Source: Malurus cyaneus samueli (Eukaryota; Chordata; Aves; Passeriformes; Maluridae). From it: a stretch of DNA of 64,000 bases. The stretch covers positions 25,795,048 to 25,859,047 of the forward strand of contig CM019220.1 in NCBI GenBank assembly GCA_009741485.1, read 5' to 3'. Below the pieces are notes generated by a model. That model worked only from the letters and a program-made list of their open reading frames with translations. It ran no database searches and had not been told where the DNA came from. Below, one piece after another: positions 35,836-49,700 of the stretch; positions within the stretch are counted from its first letter, which is position 1; each line of letters opens with the position of its first letter. The position numbers and the translations under genes are program-made.

Positions 35836-36874
35836 AGGAAAGCAAAAGTGGCATAAAAAGAATAACTCTTCCTATTTCGAAGTCCCTTGTGATTTTGCAA
35901 GTCACCAAATGCAGTTTGTATTTTCACACGAACAAGGACAGCACCGCACACCGGTGGGGACGTGACGTGTCAGAGATTCGGGTGTTTTATTCCAAAGCAT
36001 TATCCATTTTCCTTCTTTTGGTCACCCACGTGGAGCCTTTCTGTGTGGCACTCCCTGGAAGAGGTCTCACCAGGAAATGGGGAACAAGTGGTTGAGAAGC
36101 ACAAGATGACAACCCAAATTTGCTGCTCCCATGGTGACGCTCCATATAACACACTTTGTAACTCTTAAAGATGCTCCTGTGCTGATGCCACCAAAAGCCA
36201 CACTTGGAGTCTTCACATGACAAGGAAAGAATGGTTTCAGTACGAGAAAACCAGTTTGTGCAGCAACAAGTGACTGGGCACACGCTCAGCTGTTAGCAGC
36301 TCTGCCGATGCCACTGGAAATGACTGTGGGATTTTTTAAGGACACATCAAATTGATTTGGATCTGTTAAAACCTAACGCCTTGATCTCCATCTGTGTTTT
36401 GAGTGTCCCTGCTGGAGGAGCAGAGGGAAGAAGAAACACAAGCGGAGAACAGGATTTTCCTTGCCTCATCCCCACTGAGTATATTTGTTTAAACAAGATG
36501 GGTGGAACTGAAGCCATGCATGGGTGAAACTAAAAGGAGTCAATCTCTGCGCCTGAACACTTCACACCAGCACATTTGCTCAAGTGTGTTTTCCTGCAAT
36601 GCAAAAGCCGGTGGAGTCCTCAAAGCTCACCCAAGGCTCACCTTCTTCCCTCTGAAAAATTTTCCTCACCACCCAGGTTTTTAAATTAACCCTTTTTTCC
36701 CCCCAAATGCTGGTTTACTTCTCTGGTATTCCGGGCAGTGGGTTTACCTTCCTCCCATCACACAGCATTTTTCGAAGCAGGTGGGATGGGGAGGGGATCC
36801 CAGTCCGTGCCAGCCCCAGCCCCATCTCCCAGCCCTTCCTTAGCTCTTTCCCCACAAAGAGGACGAACAGGTCC

Positions 36875-36918
36875 ACAGCTCATCCCCTATTCCACCACAG
36901 CTCATCCATTATTCCACC
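36875..36918. repeat. 22-bp tandem duplication
   Basis: Copies at 36875-36896 and 36897-36918 start ACAGCTCATC and end ATTCCACC, with two differences in the middle. Confidence 0.88.
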
Positions 36919-37183
36919 ACTTTCACAAATTCCATCTAATAAATGGGCTGGGTGGGTAGAAACCTTTCACACCTTATTAGCGTGCTTATTTTCAGCAGTA
37001 AAGTAATTCTGCAGGAATTCAGGCACGAATGAAACCTCCTTTCCACCCCTTTGCTGCCTGCCAGCAGATCTCCGGACCACATTAGGTACGTGCTTCACCC
37101 TTCCTGGGCTGAGGGCTGGAAAACATGCTCACCACCCCCTGCAAAGAGCATCTCAGATCTTATTTACAATAATGGGATTATTA

Positions 37184-37240
37184 TTATTTAAAATCCAGTG
37201 TTGCTGGATTTGGTTATTTAAAATCCAGTGTTGCTGGATT
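37184..37240. repeat. 30-bp-period duplication, 27 of 27 identical
   Basis: Two perfect 27-nt copies (37184-37210 and 37214-37240), each starting TTATTTAAAATCCAG and ending GCTGGATT, separated by TGG. Perfect identity suggests a recent event. Confidence 0.95.
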
Positions 37241-40200
37241 CTGTTAGTTAATTAGGACTTTTGAGGTCACTGAGCCCAAACTGAGGCGGACACAGCTCTG
37301 CTGAGGCTGGAGAAACTCCTCTGGAATCGTTTGCCAGTAAATGGGTGACACAGGGCCATCAGGAGTGTGACAGCACTGCTCCAAGGTGACCCGAGAGCAC
37401 TGCAGCACTCGTGTGTGCCTCCACGGCTTGTCTGACCCCGGCATGGAGCAATCCATGAGGAGGTGCCGCAGAAACCAGGGCTCGTGAGGATGGAGTTTGG
37501 AAACACGTCCGTGGTGAGTAAACACTCCTTTCCTTAAAACAAAACCAGCCCCAAAACAACAATAAAACAATTTATTCACACTCTTAGGGAGATGCTAATT
37601 AAAGTTTACTTTAAAATACTAGCAGACACGAGTGTGGGCTGTAACAGGAACATACTGTGAAGTGACAGGTCTGCAATAATCCCATCCCTCAGCCAAGTCT
37701 AATTCATTGCGATCACACAAAGGTCCGAAATCCAGGGAGGCTCTCGGAGCACGAGCATGTGCACTTGTGGGAGGTGCAAGAAGAGTCTCGGGAGCGCCGG
37801 AGGTGCGAGAGCGAGAACAGGCGTGAGAGCAGGGGTCAATGGATGGGGGTGCCAGAGCCCAGCGCTGCAGAGGCACCAGCAGAGCTCTCCCTGCTCCGCT
37901 TTGGCTGCTCCAGCTGGGGAAGGCACCTCCCTCCCTCCCTCCAAGGTTTGCTTTCATCCTGGCAGCCTGGCCGTGGAGAGTTGCAAAGAGCCATGGAAAG
38001 GCTGAGCGTGGTGTGGTACTGGAGGATGAGGTGCAGTGGGTGCTCTGCTGCTCGGGAGATGGGCATGGACCACCACGGCGCCAAATGGGATAACTCACTC
38101 AGCCTTTAGGAGCTGACAGATCCCTCGTTCCCCAGGGAGGTCGACACTGCCTTGGAACCCATGAATCAGGCCAGAGAGGTTCCTCGTCTCCTGCTTTCAC
38201 AAGGTTTTCACAGCCAAAGGATGCTGCAGCCACCTAAAACAACCCAAAAGGAGCAGAAGTCCTCCATGCTCCCTAAATTACCTGGTGCCAGGTGGCAGGT
38301 GAAACACCAGGTGCTGGCAGAGCAGAAAAAAGCCTGTGAAGGCAATACTGAAATAAAAATTAGTTTGTTCTGGTGATGCCCAGCTTCCCTGTTGCAACAC
38401 CACAGCACTTGTTCCCGGTCAGAGTGTTGAGGAAAAGGCTGGTGGAGATAATTCCTATGGCTCCTCACCATGTGCTTCTCTGCTCCCTTAAACTCCTATA
38501 ATGTATTCCAATTTGAACAGGGAAAATTAGAGAATGGGATGCAGATGATTTTTGGTTTTTACGAGGCTATTTGCTACCTTACACGAGTCAGCTGCTAAAG
38601 GACTCAGTGTTGCCTTCATTTCAAGACCCTTCAATGAAAGAGGTCAAGAGCTCTGCAGCACGCAGAGGTCACTTTTTGGTGGCAAAACCTCATCACATGT
38701 TTGGTGGCTCCAAGAATGGCTCAGGAGAGCAGCACTGCCCCACTCCTGGGGAGGCAGAGAGGAGAAGCATGCTGGGTGTAACAGGAAATCATTTCACCCA
38801 TTTCCTACTGCCAGTGTTATTTATTTTTATTCCATCTTTCTTTCCCCTGGTCTGCACATGCACTGGGAAGGCATTTCAGGAGCAGGGTTTCACTGGGATC
38901 CCACCTGCACTCGCCGCAGCACTTTTGTTCCAGGGAGACTTTAACTAGGTGGGACCAATACCACATGCCAAATGGGTGATTTCACTTTGAATTACATTTT
39001 ACCAAAGGTTACAAATAGTTCCACACTCCTGTGGTGGCTGTGGACATGTGGCACTCTGTGTTTCAGGTGTGGTGGGTGCTCCTGCTTTAACTTATTTTAC
39101 TGGGCACCAGAAAGGAAAATCCCCAGTGCTCCCTGAGAGACGAATACATACAGACCCTAAAAACTAACCCGACAGATGGGAAGCAATATAATGAAGGAGC
39201 ATTGCTTCCTACAGAAGCTCCAGCTTTCTCCTTGGCCCTCTGAAGAGCTGGAAAACAAGGTCAGTGTAAATACTTCTGCATCCCAAAGCTGTTTAATAAA
39301 AACATCCTTGTGTTTACCAGACTGCTGCTTAGCCGGGTGCTCGCTGACATCTCCCTAATTGGAGAGCAGGAACTTCAGGGAAGCTGCTTCACTCTGATCA
39401 GAGCTTCTGGCAGAAATCTGGGTCACATCCACCATTGCATTCACTGGCATCTGACTTTTTCCATGTTAAGGGTCTCCTCTTGAAGCTGAAATGTTGCATT
39501 TGAAAATAAATATTAGCAAGCAACATCAAGTGTGAACTGCAAGCCTCCAGGGATTCTCCTGAAAAGTGTGGTTGGATCTGTATCAAAGAAACACTCCTGC
39601 ATAAACCTTGTGGGTAACTTTGGGTGACGTGGACTGCCACCACCAAAACCCAGAGGAGCCCAGTCCATCCCTGCCATGAGACAGGGACACTCAGGGACAA
39701 ACACTGTGACCACTCTGTTCAGACCATATGGCCTGATTAGACTGATCTTGTGCAAAATAAACAGTATTTACACCGTGAACCCCGAGCAACGTGAGTCAGA
39801 CCAAAACAGCTCGAGAAAAACTCTGTCTTGATGTTTAACAAACAGATGCAGTGTCTAGAAGCTGAACAAGAATGTCTGCATCCTATGAGCAGGCAGCGGA
39901 GAGAGCTGCCATCAGCATCCATGGATGCTTCCCACTAAAATACCTTTAAATAGCAGCTTCTATTCAGTACCCCACAGAAGACAACAGCGCTGAAATAGCT
40001 CAATATAAGGTGGTTTTGTTTTGGTCCAAACATCTTAATTTCAAATTTAGCAAGTGGCAAGCTGTATGTCAGATACCACCCAGACAAAACCTGTCTTAAT
40101 TTAGAGTTGACAAAACACCTTTGACCCCAGGAAAACATCTCCTCAGTTACTGCAAATTTGAGTCTTCAAGAACAAGGACAAGAGGGTGCACAGGACCCTC

Positions 40201-43200
40201 TGGGGTCTCAGAGGACGGAGCTGTGTTTTTAAGGGCACTGATGGGTGCAAAGCTGGGCAGCCTGCACCTCTCTTCCCACAGGAGTTTCACTGACATACCA
40301 TAAAATAATCCATAAAATGCTGGCTGTGACTATTCCATCTCCCCCAGCTGCTCCTGGGCTGTGGAAGAGCAAAGGCTGCTCCCAGGCTCAGGACAGAGGA
40401 CTCCCTGGACTCAGGGTTCTCTTTTCAGATCTGCTCTGCACCCCTGTGGCATTTTCTGTGCACCCAGAATGGCATTTTTGGGACTCATTTAGCGCCTCTC
40501 CCTCCTCCCTGACAGCCAGCACCATGCAGCACCCCAGGAACACTTTGGATTTGCCAGGAATCCCAATTTGACCCACGCTGAGCCACCAACTCACCCTCCT
40601 TGTGCCCAGCTCTGAATTGGGATGAATCCACCACAGGAAAGGAGGGGAGGGGAAAAACACACCTATGTTCCAAACCTGAGATTCCTTGGAAAGGTGTGGA
40701 GGAAGGAAAATGGGCTGAACTTTTGATCTTTCCCACCTCCATCATTTTTAGGGTATCCAAGTAGTTTATGGCTACTTATAGCTACTATAGATTATAATTA
40801 TTTAACTTATGACTCTCAGGACAGGTACTGCACGTGCCTTGAGGCACTTGTGGCAATGAGGGGGCAGGATTTCAAGACAAGGCTATCTCCAGTTTCCCTA
40901 AGCAATATTATTGCATTCCAGAGTGGAATTTTTGAGTCTTGCTGAAGAAACACATGGAGAAATGCCTTTGGGTACAAAAGTAATGAGCTACACACCTGCA
41001 CAGATTTCTGAAAGACAGACATCATCACTCCAGGCTCGTAAAGGCTGTGGTCTTCAGTTCAAGATCAAATTCCTTTGAGAATTTGACAAAAATCCTTCAC
41101 CCTCTCCTTCAAAATCACGGACTGCATGTTCAAAGTTTCAGCACAAGCCTTCAGATAAAGGTGGTGTCCTGGAAATTCACAGAACAGAGCAAAAGCTGCA
41201 GCTGACAAAGTTCATGAACTGAACTTATCCAAACTGTGGCAACTTTATCCTCACAGAAGGACCTGAATACTCCTCCAAATTTCACACCCATTAGTTACAT
41301 GTGGGACTAGCTTCAAACATACATTGCTCAAAATCATCATTTTATATATTAGAAGAAGAAAAACCCTCTTGTAAAACTCAAATTATGCATTAAAATTTAC
41401 AGCAAAACTATTTTCTCAGCAGGTTTAAACAGCATGATGGGGGGAAAAGGCAAAAAACTAAACATTTTGCCTGATCTGTGGCTAGCGATAAATATTCTTA
41501 GCCAACTTTTAACCATTTGCTTCCAAGTTTTGTAAAATTACCGGGAAAGTGCCCAAATGCCTGAAGTTTTATTTTTCCAGTGCCAATGTCATATTTCTCA
41601 TTCTTTTTTATACATCGCCTTACCTGTTTGGCCATCCAAACAGGTGAGTGCCCTTTACCTCTCTGGGAAGGTGCTCCTCCCAGAAGAAGAGAAAAAGCTC
41701 CTAAAAGCTCAAGTTGCACGTGAGCATGAGAAACAAAACACTCACAGCACACACACCATCCCCATGGTAAACAGCTGCAGAAATACATTCCTTCTCAGTG
41801 CCACAAAACCCCCAAAACTGGTTCTGGGTTTATTTTACACCAGAATCCTGTAATCTAATATTCCACATTTTCTAGCATGATTTTCCAGCTGATTTCCCCA
41901 GCTCAGGCTTTTCCTTGCCAAGGAAGGGTGAAGGCTTACCCGGCCTCTCGCTGTCATTTTCAGGGAGAAGAGAAGAAAAGGGTTGGGCTGCTCATTCCAG
42001 TTGCCACAGTCGGGAATGGGAGACAAGTTTTTCTTCAGTAACTTCCTCTGGTGAATATTTTTCCTCCAAAATGCCTTCCAGGATACTGTCTGGGATGCGT
42101 TGCTGGCGTTCTGTGAAACTTGGAGGTCCAACCTCCTCCCATCCTGTGCGCTGCCTGTGCTCAGCATTCCTTCTTGGAGAAGCAGAGGAGAGAGTTCTCT
42201 TTCCAAGGCTCTCCACATCCCACAAAGAAAGCACAGCTAAATGCTGAGGGAAACAAAAGCTGCTCTGAAAAGGACGTTCTGTCCTCAATTCCGCCAGAAA
42301 GGACTGAGCGAGCGGGGTTTGACAGAGCAAGAAGAAAATCAGGATCATCCGAGTTAGACAGGACTGTTGGCAGCTATTTTCTTCTTACTTTTGATGGCTC
42401 TCAGCTATTGTCATACCTGGAACCAAGTCAAGAGCATGCTTATCCTGCTGTGCAAAGCTGTTTCTCTCAGCTTCTACAATAAATCAGGGCCATTAGCAAA
42501 CTGTTTTACAGGCTGCAAAAAAAGCACCGTCCCATATTTAAAATGCACCAACTTCCAGCTGAGATCGATCGCGTTTCCTTTTTATTTTGATTGTTTAATT
42601 TTAAGGTAGCTAAGATCTACCTCTCCCAAGGCTTCTTATGCCAAGCACTGAATTCCCTGGCCATGTCCTGGCCTCAGCAGGATGGAGAAGGTTCCCTGAG
42701 CACCAGGCCCTCAACAGCTCTGGGATTTCACCTGAGCTTCTGCTTCACAGGGAGCTGGTCCCAACTGGGTTTGTCTTTGCCCAGCAGAGATTTCACAGCA
42801 ATGTCACAATGCTCCTCACCTTCACATCAGAGGGAAATTCAAACAGGAAATTTAAACACTTAAAAGAAACTGGCGGCAAATCTTCCCCTCCATTGACAGT
42901 GGCTCCGGGAAGTGCTGGGCTTCATTTTTATATGTATTTGAAATAATATTTCAAATCAATTTTCAGCCAAAACAGCTGTTTATACATGCTTATGCCTCCC
43001 TACAAGTCATGCACTCTGGAGGTAAAATAGCACATCAGGTCTTCCAGTCAAGTCAGTTTGGAAGGTTTGAGCAAACCCTTTGAGGGAGGTAGGAGAGTTC
43101 TGAATAAATTCAAAAAAGCCAGAGTAACAAACTAAAATCCCCGGAAGTTTGTAATTTCTGCAGTGGAGAAAAATGTTTCATTGGTGATCTAACACCAGCT

Positions 43201-44823
43201 ATGAACAGTCAAGAAAACACTGAGCAATTCTTGATGATGGTGATGGATAAGCCTTGGACTGCTGCTGCAAGAGGGGGATGAACACCTCTCCTCAGGACGG
43301 CAGCAACCATCCTGCAGCATTGCCCAGCCCGAAGTATTTTAAGTGATTAGAGAAACCTACTGCTCAAAATAAAATTAGACAAAATGGCTGAGGAGAGTCT
43401 TGACCTTTTTATGTCCGTTTTTCTGTGAAATTTGCAAACTTTATTGGAGGCCACTTCCTGCATTCACGGAAAGCTACTCTTCTTCGTTAATACCCCAATA
43501 AGTCTGCAGAACGAAGTCAGAGCCAGAGCTACCGAAGCCCTGTTTTAACCGTTTCCTTTCAGATAAATGTCACCATCAGCTCAAACCCAGTTATCAGAAA
43601 TCAGCTGAAATCTTTTTGCCATCTCTTCAAGGGCTTTTTCCCCCTTGAGGAGCAGCACAATGAACAGTCACGTAACCAACTGCTGACAGTAGGAGATGAG
43701 GTCTTTGAATAGATTGACTATGTCATTCCAAGTCCTAGCTCCATAGCACTAACTTTAATTGCCAGATAATTTCCACCTGCTCCTCGAAAATTTTGTATGA
43801 ATATACAGGAGATTTCCGCTATGAAGTAGCTTTCAACACCATATGGGATACTAAGTTATTCCCATTTCAAAGATGAATTTGTGAGACCAAGAAAAACAGC
43901 TTGTTGACACTCGAAAATTGACTAGAAGAACTTTTCTGGATGCTCTTAAGCTAGAATAAGAAGTTGTATTAATTCAAGTTAAAATAAATCGACTCCTATT
44001 GCAGAATGAGTGCTGTTACATTTTGCATTCAGTGCCTCAGTTCTCATGGATGGGTTTCCAGTCTGAGTGAGCCCAAAGGCTCTCACAGGCCATGGCTACA
44101 CCTTAACTGGCCTTGCTGGGTCAAGCTCTTAAAAAGAGGCTGAAGGGCTGCAGCCTTGGGACCTACCAGAGCTCCCAAAAGGTTGATCCCTACAGCAGAA
44201 ACCTGTGGAGTGGATGGAGACATTCCCTGGGCTGGGAACAGGTAGGGAGAGCTGGACATATCAAGACAAGATCATTTTGAGCATCACACCGAGGGGCAAT
44301 GGCCCCAGCTCAACAAAACGACCAGGAAAGCATCACTGAATGATGAGGATGGAGGTGTCTCATCTCACACCCCCATAAATCTGCACTCACTCCTCAGTGC
44401 AGCACTTTGATGGTTCAAATGAAGCATTTGAGCAATGGAAAATTTTTCCTTTTAAGAAAAAAAAGGAGAATGAAAAAGTAAAAAGCAAAAGCTGCCATTC
44501 AATGTCTCATTGATTAAAGTATTTTTACCAAACATGAGGCCCGATTGCAGCCTCTGTCTGAAGATGAGGTGCATCCTTTCTGCCCAGTGAAATTGTCACT
44601 TGAGACAGTCTCATCCAGGAGAAAAGGTGACTTTTCCTCTGGAGCCAGCACCCCTCGGTGAGGCTCGATTATCTGACACAGTGCCCTGAACACAGACACT
44701 CACCATCCACAAACAATGCCGATGGTGGCAGAAGGCTCAGGAGCCCAAAGATGTCCAAAAAAATGAGCGAGTGCCCAAGCCCCTTAGACACTCCTGTACA
44801 TCCCACAGCTTCTCGGAGGAGCA

Positions 44824-44922
44824 CCCTACGGATGCTGTATGGAATATGGAAATACCCTATGGATGCTGTGATGGAAATAACTTATGGATGCTCTGATGGA
44901 AACACCCTATGGATGCTGTAAG
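44824..44922. repeat. 25-bp tandem repeat, about 4 copies
   Basis: Copies of CCCTATGGATGCTGTGATGG plus AAATA follow each other. The first copy is longer by about 6 nt and the last is partial. Substitutions are scattered, so it is older than the 37.2-kb duplication. Confidence 0.9.
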
Positions 44923-46208
44923 CATTGCCTAAGGGCACCCTCTGTTTTAAACTAAAGCTTGGAGGACTCTTCTCCAATCCTCATTTGTGTGTGACCATCC
45001 AGCAGAGCCCATGCTGATGGACTCTAGATGTTCCTCGCTCTACAAGGGAAAAGTGCAATGGATTTTATCCCAAGAGACTTAAACCCAGATGCTCCACATG
45101 TGGCAGAATCCCCAATCACACCCACCAAGACCTATTACCTCTTCTTTAATTGGCTTTTTTTTTTTAATCAGCATGACATTTACCCAGGTGTGGTTTTCTG
45201 TTTTTCTGCACGTGCCTGGACACAAACTTGGCATCCTCAGCACAGTCATGGCAGCTTCCCTGCCACATCCACATCCTCCGTCCCCGGCCCAAACTGCAGC
45301 ACCCAAAACCTCAATGGACACCCCTCCTTGGTTCTTCTCCTCCCAAGGGACCTTGGGGAAAAGCTCTCCCTTGGTTCCAAGTGATGCACAGCCCTCTCTC
45401 CACTAACACAGCCCTTGCCCAGGCTCTTCGGCAGTCGTGTCCCCTTGGGAAGTCTCTCAGGGAGCACCACACTGTATTTTACACCAAAGCCAGACCCCAG
45501 CCTTGGCCACACACACCTGCCATCGCTCCTGCCACAAGAGAGACTTTGAATCCCGCTGAGCCCACACAAGACAGCACTAATAAATGTTAACATTAGAAAG
45601 GAGTGGCTCCGTTTGGAGCACGGCTCCTAGATAAGCACCTGAAATATTATCTCCCTTGCAGGGTCTGTTCTGTGTTTCCCCCACACAGCACAGCTGACAA
45701 GGTGATTTCAGAGCTGTCAGAGCAGGGATCCAGAGCCTTGGAAAAGCACATCCCCTGGGCATTGTCCCTGCAGACACCTCCAGCTGCAGCCCTTCTTGTG
45801 CTTGCTGGTGACATGGGCCAGCTCAGCAGACACCTCAACTTCACAAGCACAATTTCTGGGGGAAAAAAACTAGTTCTGGACACCTAAATCTTGTTTAATC
45901 ACAACAATCAAACTTCAGAAGTGCTTCTCATCTTTCTCCCAAATGGAACCTTTTCTCTGAGTGTCTGGGATGCAAATGAGTTGGAGAAACCCATATTGCC
46001 CCTTGTGCCATGTCAGATTTTCAGCCCTGGCCCATTTCTCCTGCTGGGAGAGAGAAGGAGACTTATCAGCACCCTGATCTCCCTCGGAGCTGTCAGCCTG
46101 CTGATATTTTCTCATAGCTCAGCGCTACAGCACCGCTGACATATTTCACTGACACACTCTGCAGCCAGATGCCTCAGTTTCCTCCGCCGTCACACCAAAG
46201 ATAACCTA

Positions 46209-46209
<1 letters not shown>

Positions 46210-46243
<34 letters not shown>
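46210..46243. repeat. A34 homopolymer
   Basis: Thirty-four consecutive A. No retroposon body with target-site duplications is visible on the left, so it is not supported as a processed-copy tail. Confidence 0.93.
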
Positions 46244-46246
<3 letters not shown>

Positions 46247-46539
46247 TAGGGCAAATTAGCCAGCAAAGCCTGAAGGAATCGGAGCAGGGGATGCCTGGGA
46301 GGAGCAGGGCTTGGAAAAACAGAGGAAAAACAGGCGTAGTGGGACTGCTGGGATGGCTCCATACCCCTTGGAGCTCAGCAGCCCACCCAGTAAAGAGATT
46401 TCCCTTTGGAACGGGGAGACGCCGCTCCAGAGCACCCCAGGCTTGGCAGAGGAGCCGCAAAGGAGCCGCAGGTTCCTCTCCACCCGCGCTCGCCAAAACC
46501 AGCCGGGGAAACGGAGCGGGAGGCGCGCACTTTGCCTGG
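46244..46539. other. GC-richer unique DNA, no gene seen
   Basis: CpG-bearing, with no start site or exon I can support. The frames crossing the A34 tract on the minus strand are phenylalanine runs and not genes. Confidence 0.45.
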
Positions 46540-46780
46540 CTCCAGGCTGTGCTATTAGTCTCCCTGCTAATGAGCATTAACCACCGGCACACAAACAAAC
46601 ACCGCTCTGATGGAGCAATAAACGCGGGCTAAGCCGCTCTTTACGTAAGGATCCATTTGGGAGGGAGCGCGGCTCTCCCGTCACAGAGTGCATTCCGTGA
46701 GAAATTACAGGTGTGTTACTCGCGCTCCGAGAGAATCGTAATCATCATTTTGGTATTCCTGAATTAGGCCAATCATTCAT
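46540..46780. promoter_or_regulatory. Candidate conserved regulatory element
   Basis: TGCTATTAGTC, GCTAATGAGCATTAACC, AATAAACGCGGGCTAAG, a CRE/bZIP-like TTACGTAAG (46642-46650), TCGTAATCATCATTTTGG and GGCCAATCATTCATCC follow each other in about 240 nt with no repeats. This mix of homeodomain, bZIP and CCAAT-type cores in CpG-bearing unique DNA is enhancer- or promoter-like. Conservation is untested. Confidence 0.3.
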
Positions 46781-49700
46781 CCACGGGGAGTGGGGGGAAA
46801 AAAAAATAAAATTTGAAAAAAAAAATCCTGCCTGACAAGCTGCTGCCTGAAAACAGAGGCAGGTTTTTGACCTAAAAGCAGCCCTTGTCAGAAAGGCATC
46901 TGAAGGAGGTAAAAGGAAGCTCTTTGTTTTTTGAAAGATTACCTTTTTTTTTTTTTTTCCCCGATGATAAATCCCAGGGATTTTCAAACCAGCTGTGTGA
47001 CGGGTAGAACAGCATCAGCTGAGGGGTTCCCACAGCACAGCCAGCAAAAGATCATTTCTTTGCTACCTGCACACAAAGCAAGGCAGTGTCAGTCCTAAGG
47101 TGCTTGCAGGAGGGTTGGAGGCCTGAATCTGGAACATCTCAGGGCTGGATTTAAGTTTTACCTTTCATCTCCACACAGCAAAGTGTAAAAGTAGTTGGAA
47201 AATATTGCGTTGCCAGAGTTTCATTATCCCTTTTACTTCTTTACAGGCATCTCAAAAGACTGGGAAAACACTAGGTAGCAGGCAAAAAGGAGAAATGAAG
47301 CCATGGAAGGAAGCAAATCAGCAGGCATTGATTAGGTTTTTGTTTGGATTTTTTTTTCTCTGTGGTGAACGGGAAAAAGAAAACTCTAAGTTAACATTTT
47401 TTAAAAGTCCGGCTTTTAAAAATCCTCCATTATCTCTGTATCTACAGAATAGAGCACCAGCTCAAGCCGACCACAAACGAGTCTGATACAATCTGCAAGA
47501 TTATTTTTCTGTTTATCTTGATGAGTGCTGACTAATTAGCAAGACAGCACCAGAAAGCACCCAGCCCTGGTGCATCCTGGCGCCAACACAAACTCTGGGG
47601 CCAGGTGGGTGGTTCACCCCTCCTGCCCCACAGCAGTGACCTTTTTTTGGGGTGTGATGGGGACCAGAGTGTTCTTCAGGGTGCTGGGGGGGATGAACCA
47701 CACACTGCCAGGATTTCCTGTGTCCAGCTGAGCCAGGACAGGCTGAGATCGACCTCAGCACCCTTGCACTCTAAATCCCCCTGGAATATAATCTGCATGA
47801 AGATTTGAATCAATATTATCCTGATTTAAGTTTTTTTTTTGTTTTGTTTGTTTGGTTTTTTTTTTTACCATGACTGTTAAACCTGTTGTCTCTGTGTGGT
47901 GTTCTCACCACTCGATCTCCTACAGTCCATTTCAGGTCCGTTTTTCTATGTTTCTAACTTTTTAGTGGAGCTACATAAAAGCTTATGTGAGGAGTGAAGG
48001 TGGTGGAGTTACTTTTTGCAGCTTTTATTTTTTGGTCAATCGAGTTTTAGAGTGACCTTACATCAAAAACTCCCCTGAGCCGATGCAGGTTCAGGTGCCT
48101 GCACCTCTGTGCATGTGCCTGTTCTCCCGGGCACAGAGCAGGTTTTTCCCCTGGCTCCTCACTGTCCTCGGTGAATTTCATGACACATTCCCATGCCATC
48201 ACCTCTCCTCACCCCACGGTGCGATTGCACGCATGGGTGAATTAGCAAACCCCACCCAGTCTGCCTGAGCGCTCCCAGCTGTTAACCACCCGCGGCTGCT
48301 CAGCGAGCTTTGGCAAATTTGACTGCTCTCCTCCTCTCCTCAATCCTTTTTCATTGTCTTCCTGTGCCTTATTTCTTTATATCTGAGGTCACAACCAACT
48401 TTGGCTCACCCTTAGATAGCGCAAACACAGTCAAGATTTACAACGGCAGGAGAAGATTTAAAACCACTACAGTTTTTCACAAAAGAGTCTTTGTTCATAG
48501 TCCTACTTGTCACTAGCCATCAGGTACCTGTTTGGTGCCAAAATGGGACAGTGAGACCACGCCAAAAACTGGTGTGTGAGTTCCACATGAGGCACGATAG
48601 AAGGACAGCAATCCTGCACATGGGCACCTTCTCCCTCCTGGTCGGATGTGAGGAGCACTGAGAGCCAGAGGAGAAGGGACACCCAACAGGGATGGGACAA
48701 CTTCGGCCTCAGATGCCTTTCTAGAACTATAAAAACAAAGGATCCCGTTCGCTTGATGAAATAAACAAAAATGTAACATCATTTCTATCGTTTAACCAAA
48801 TTCCAGTGTGTTTCAGCCAAAGCCCTGAGCACACCACCTGATGGGAAGGAGGAGGAGGGCCACGTCCTGTAACAGGAATCATCTCACATGCTCCACTTCC
48901 TCTGCTCTTCTCTGCTCACCAGATCTTTATCACCAGAGATCGCTCATGTTGTGCTGTTTCCTCTTCTTGTTACGATCTCCTGCACAACAGGGACTTCTCA
49001 GAATTTTAATGCTTAATAATGTATTTGACCTTTTCATTACTCCAGCTTTTGGCTGGTTTTCATGTTAATTTCATGTTTTTTGGGTGGCACACATTGCGAA
49101 TCTGGTAGAAACACGCACCGACACCAATTCATGTTAGAAAACAGCTTAAAAGCCAGATTAACATATACCACAATTAGGTTTCGAAGAACTCTGGAGTCAT
49201 TACAATTTGGGTTATGATACCACCTTTTTCAAAACAGAAGTGGTGCCAGGTGTCCCAGAGATGACTAAGTTCTGAAGAAAAACAAGTCATACTTCTTATT
49301 TATTGGTAAAATACACAAAATTGAATAAAACGGTATTATTTTAAACTGGAGCAACTGGCGTTGCTGGAGACTGAACTCTCTCTGACAGTGTTGCACAATT
49401 TCAGGGCAAACAGCAGCAATAAATACAAATATTGGTGTGTGCTGGGATTCAAACACCAGCACTTCTCAAATCACCCTTTTTGACGTTTCCCAAGAAATCA
49501 GCACCATCCCTTTCTTTGCTTCTGTGTCTCTGCTGCCTGTTTTCATTCAGTGATATAATACCCTTATCCAGGATAATCTGAATTTATCTGACAGCAGTAT
49601 TTCATGCTTTGGTGTATCAAAATGCTTTCTGAGAACCTGCTGAAAATAGATGTTAAACTGGAACAAAACAAGATACATTTATTGGTGCCATTTGTATTGA

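Larger units (their letters stand above)
35836..46209. other. 10.4 kb of unique non-coding DNA, no gene seen
   Basis: No exon, RNA gene or intact retroposon recognised. Small tandem repeats are listed separately (36875-36918, 37184-37240, 44824-44922). Frames reach 159 codons (minus 37619-38098) in a GC-richer stretch at 37.7-38.1 kb but contain no domain. AT-rich stretches at 40740-40810 and 41320-41480 have no diagnostic motif. Confidence 0.45.
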
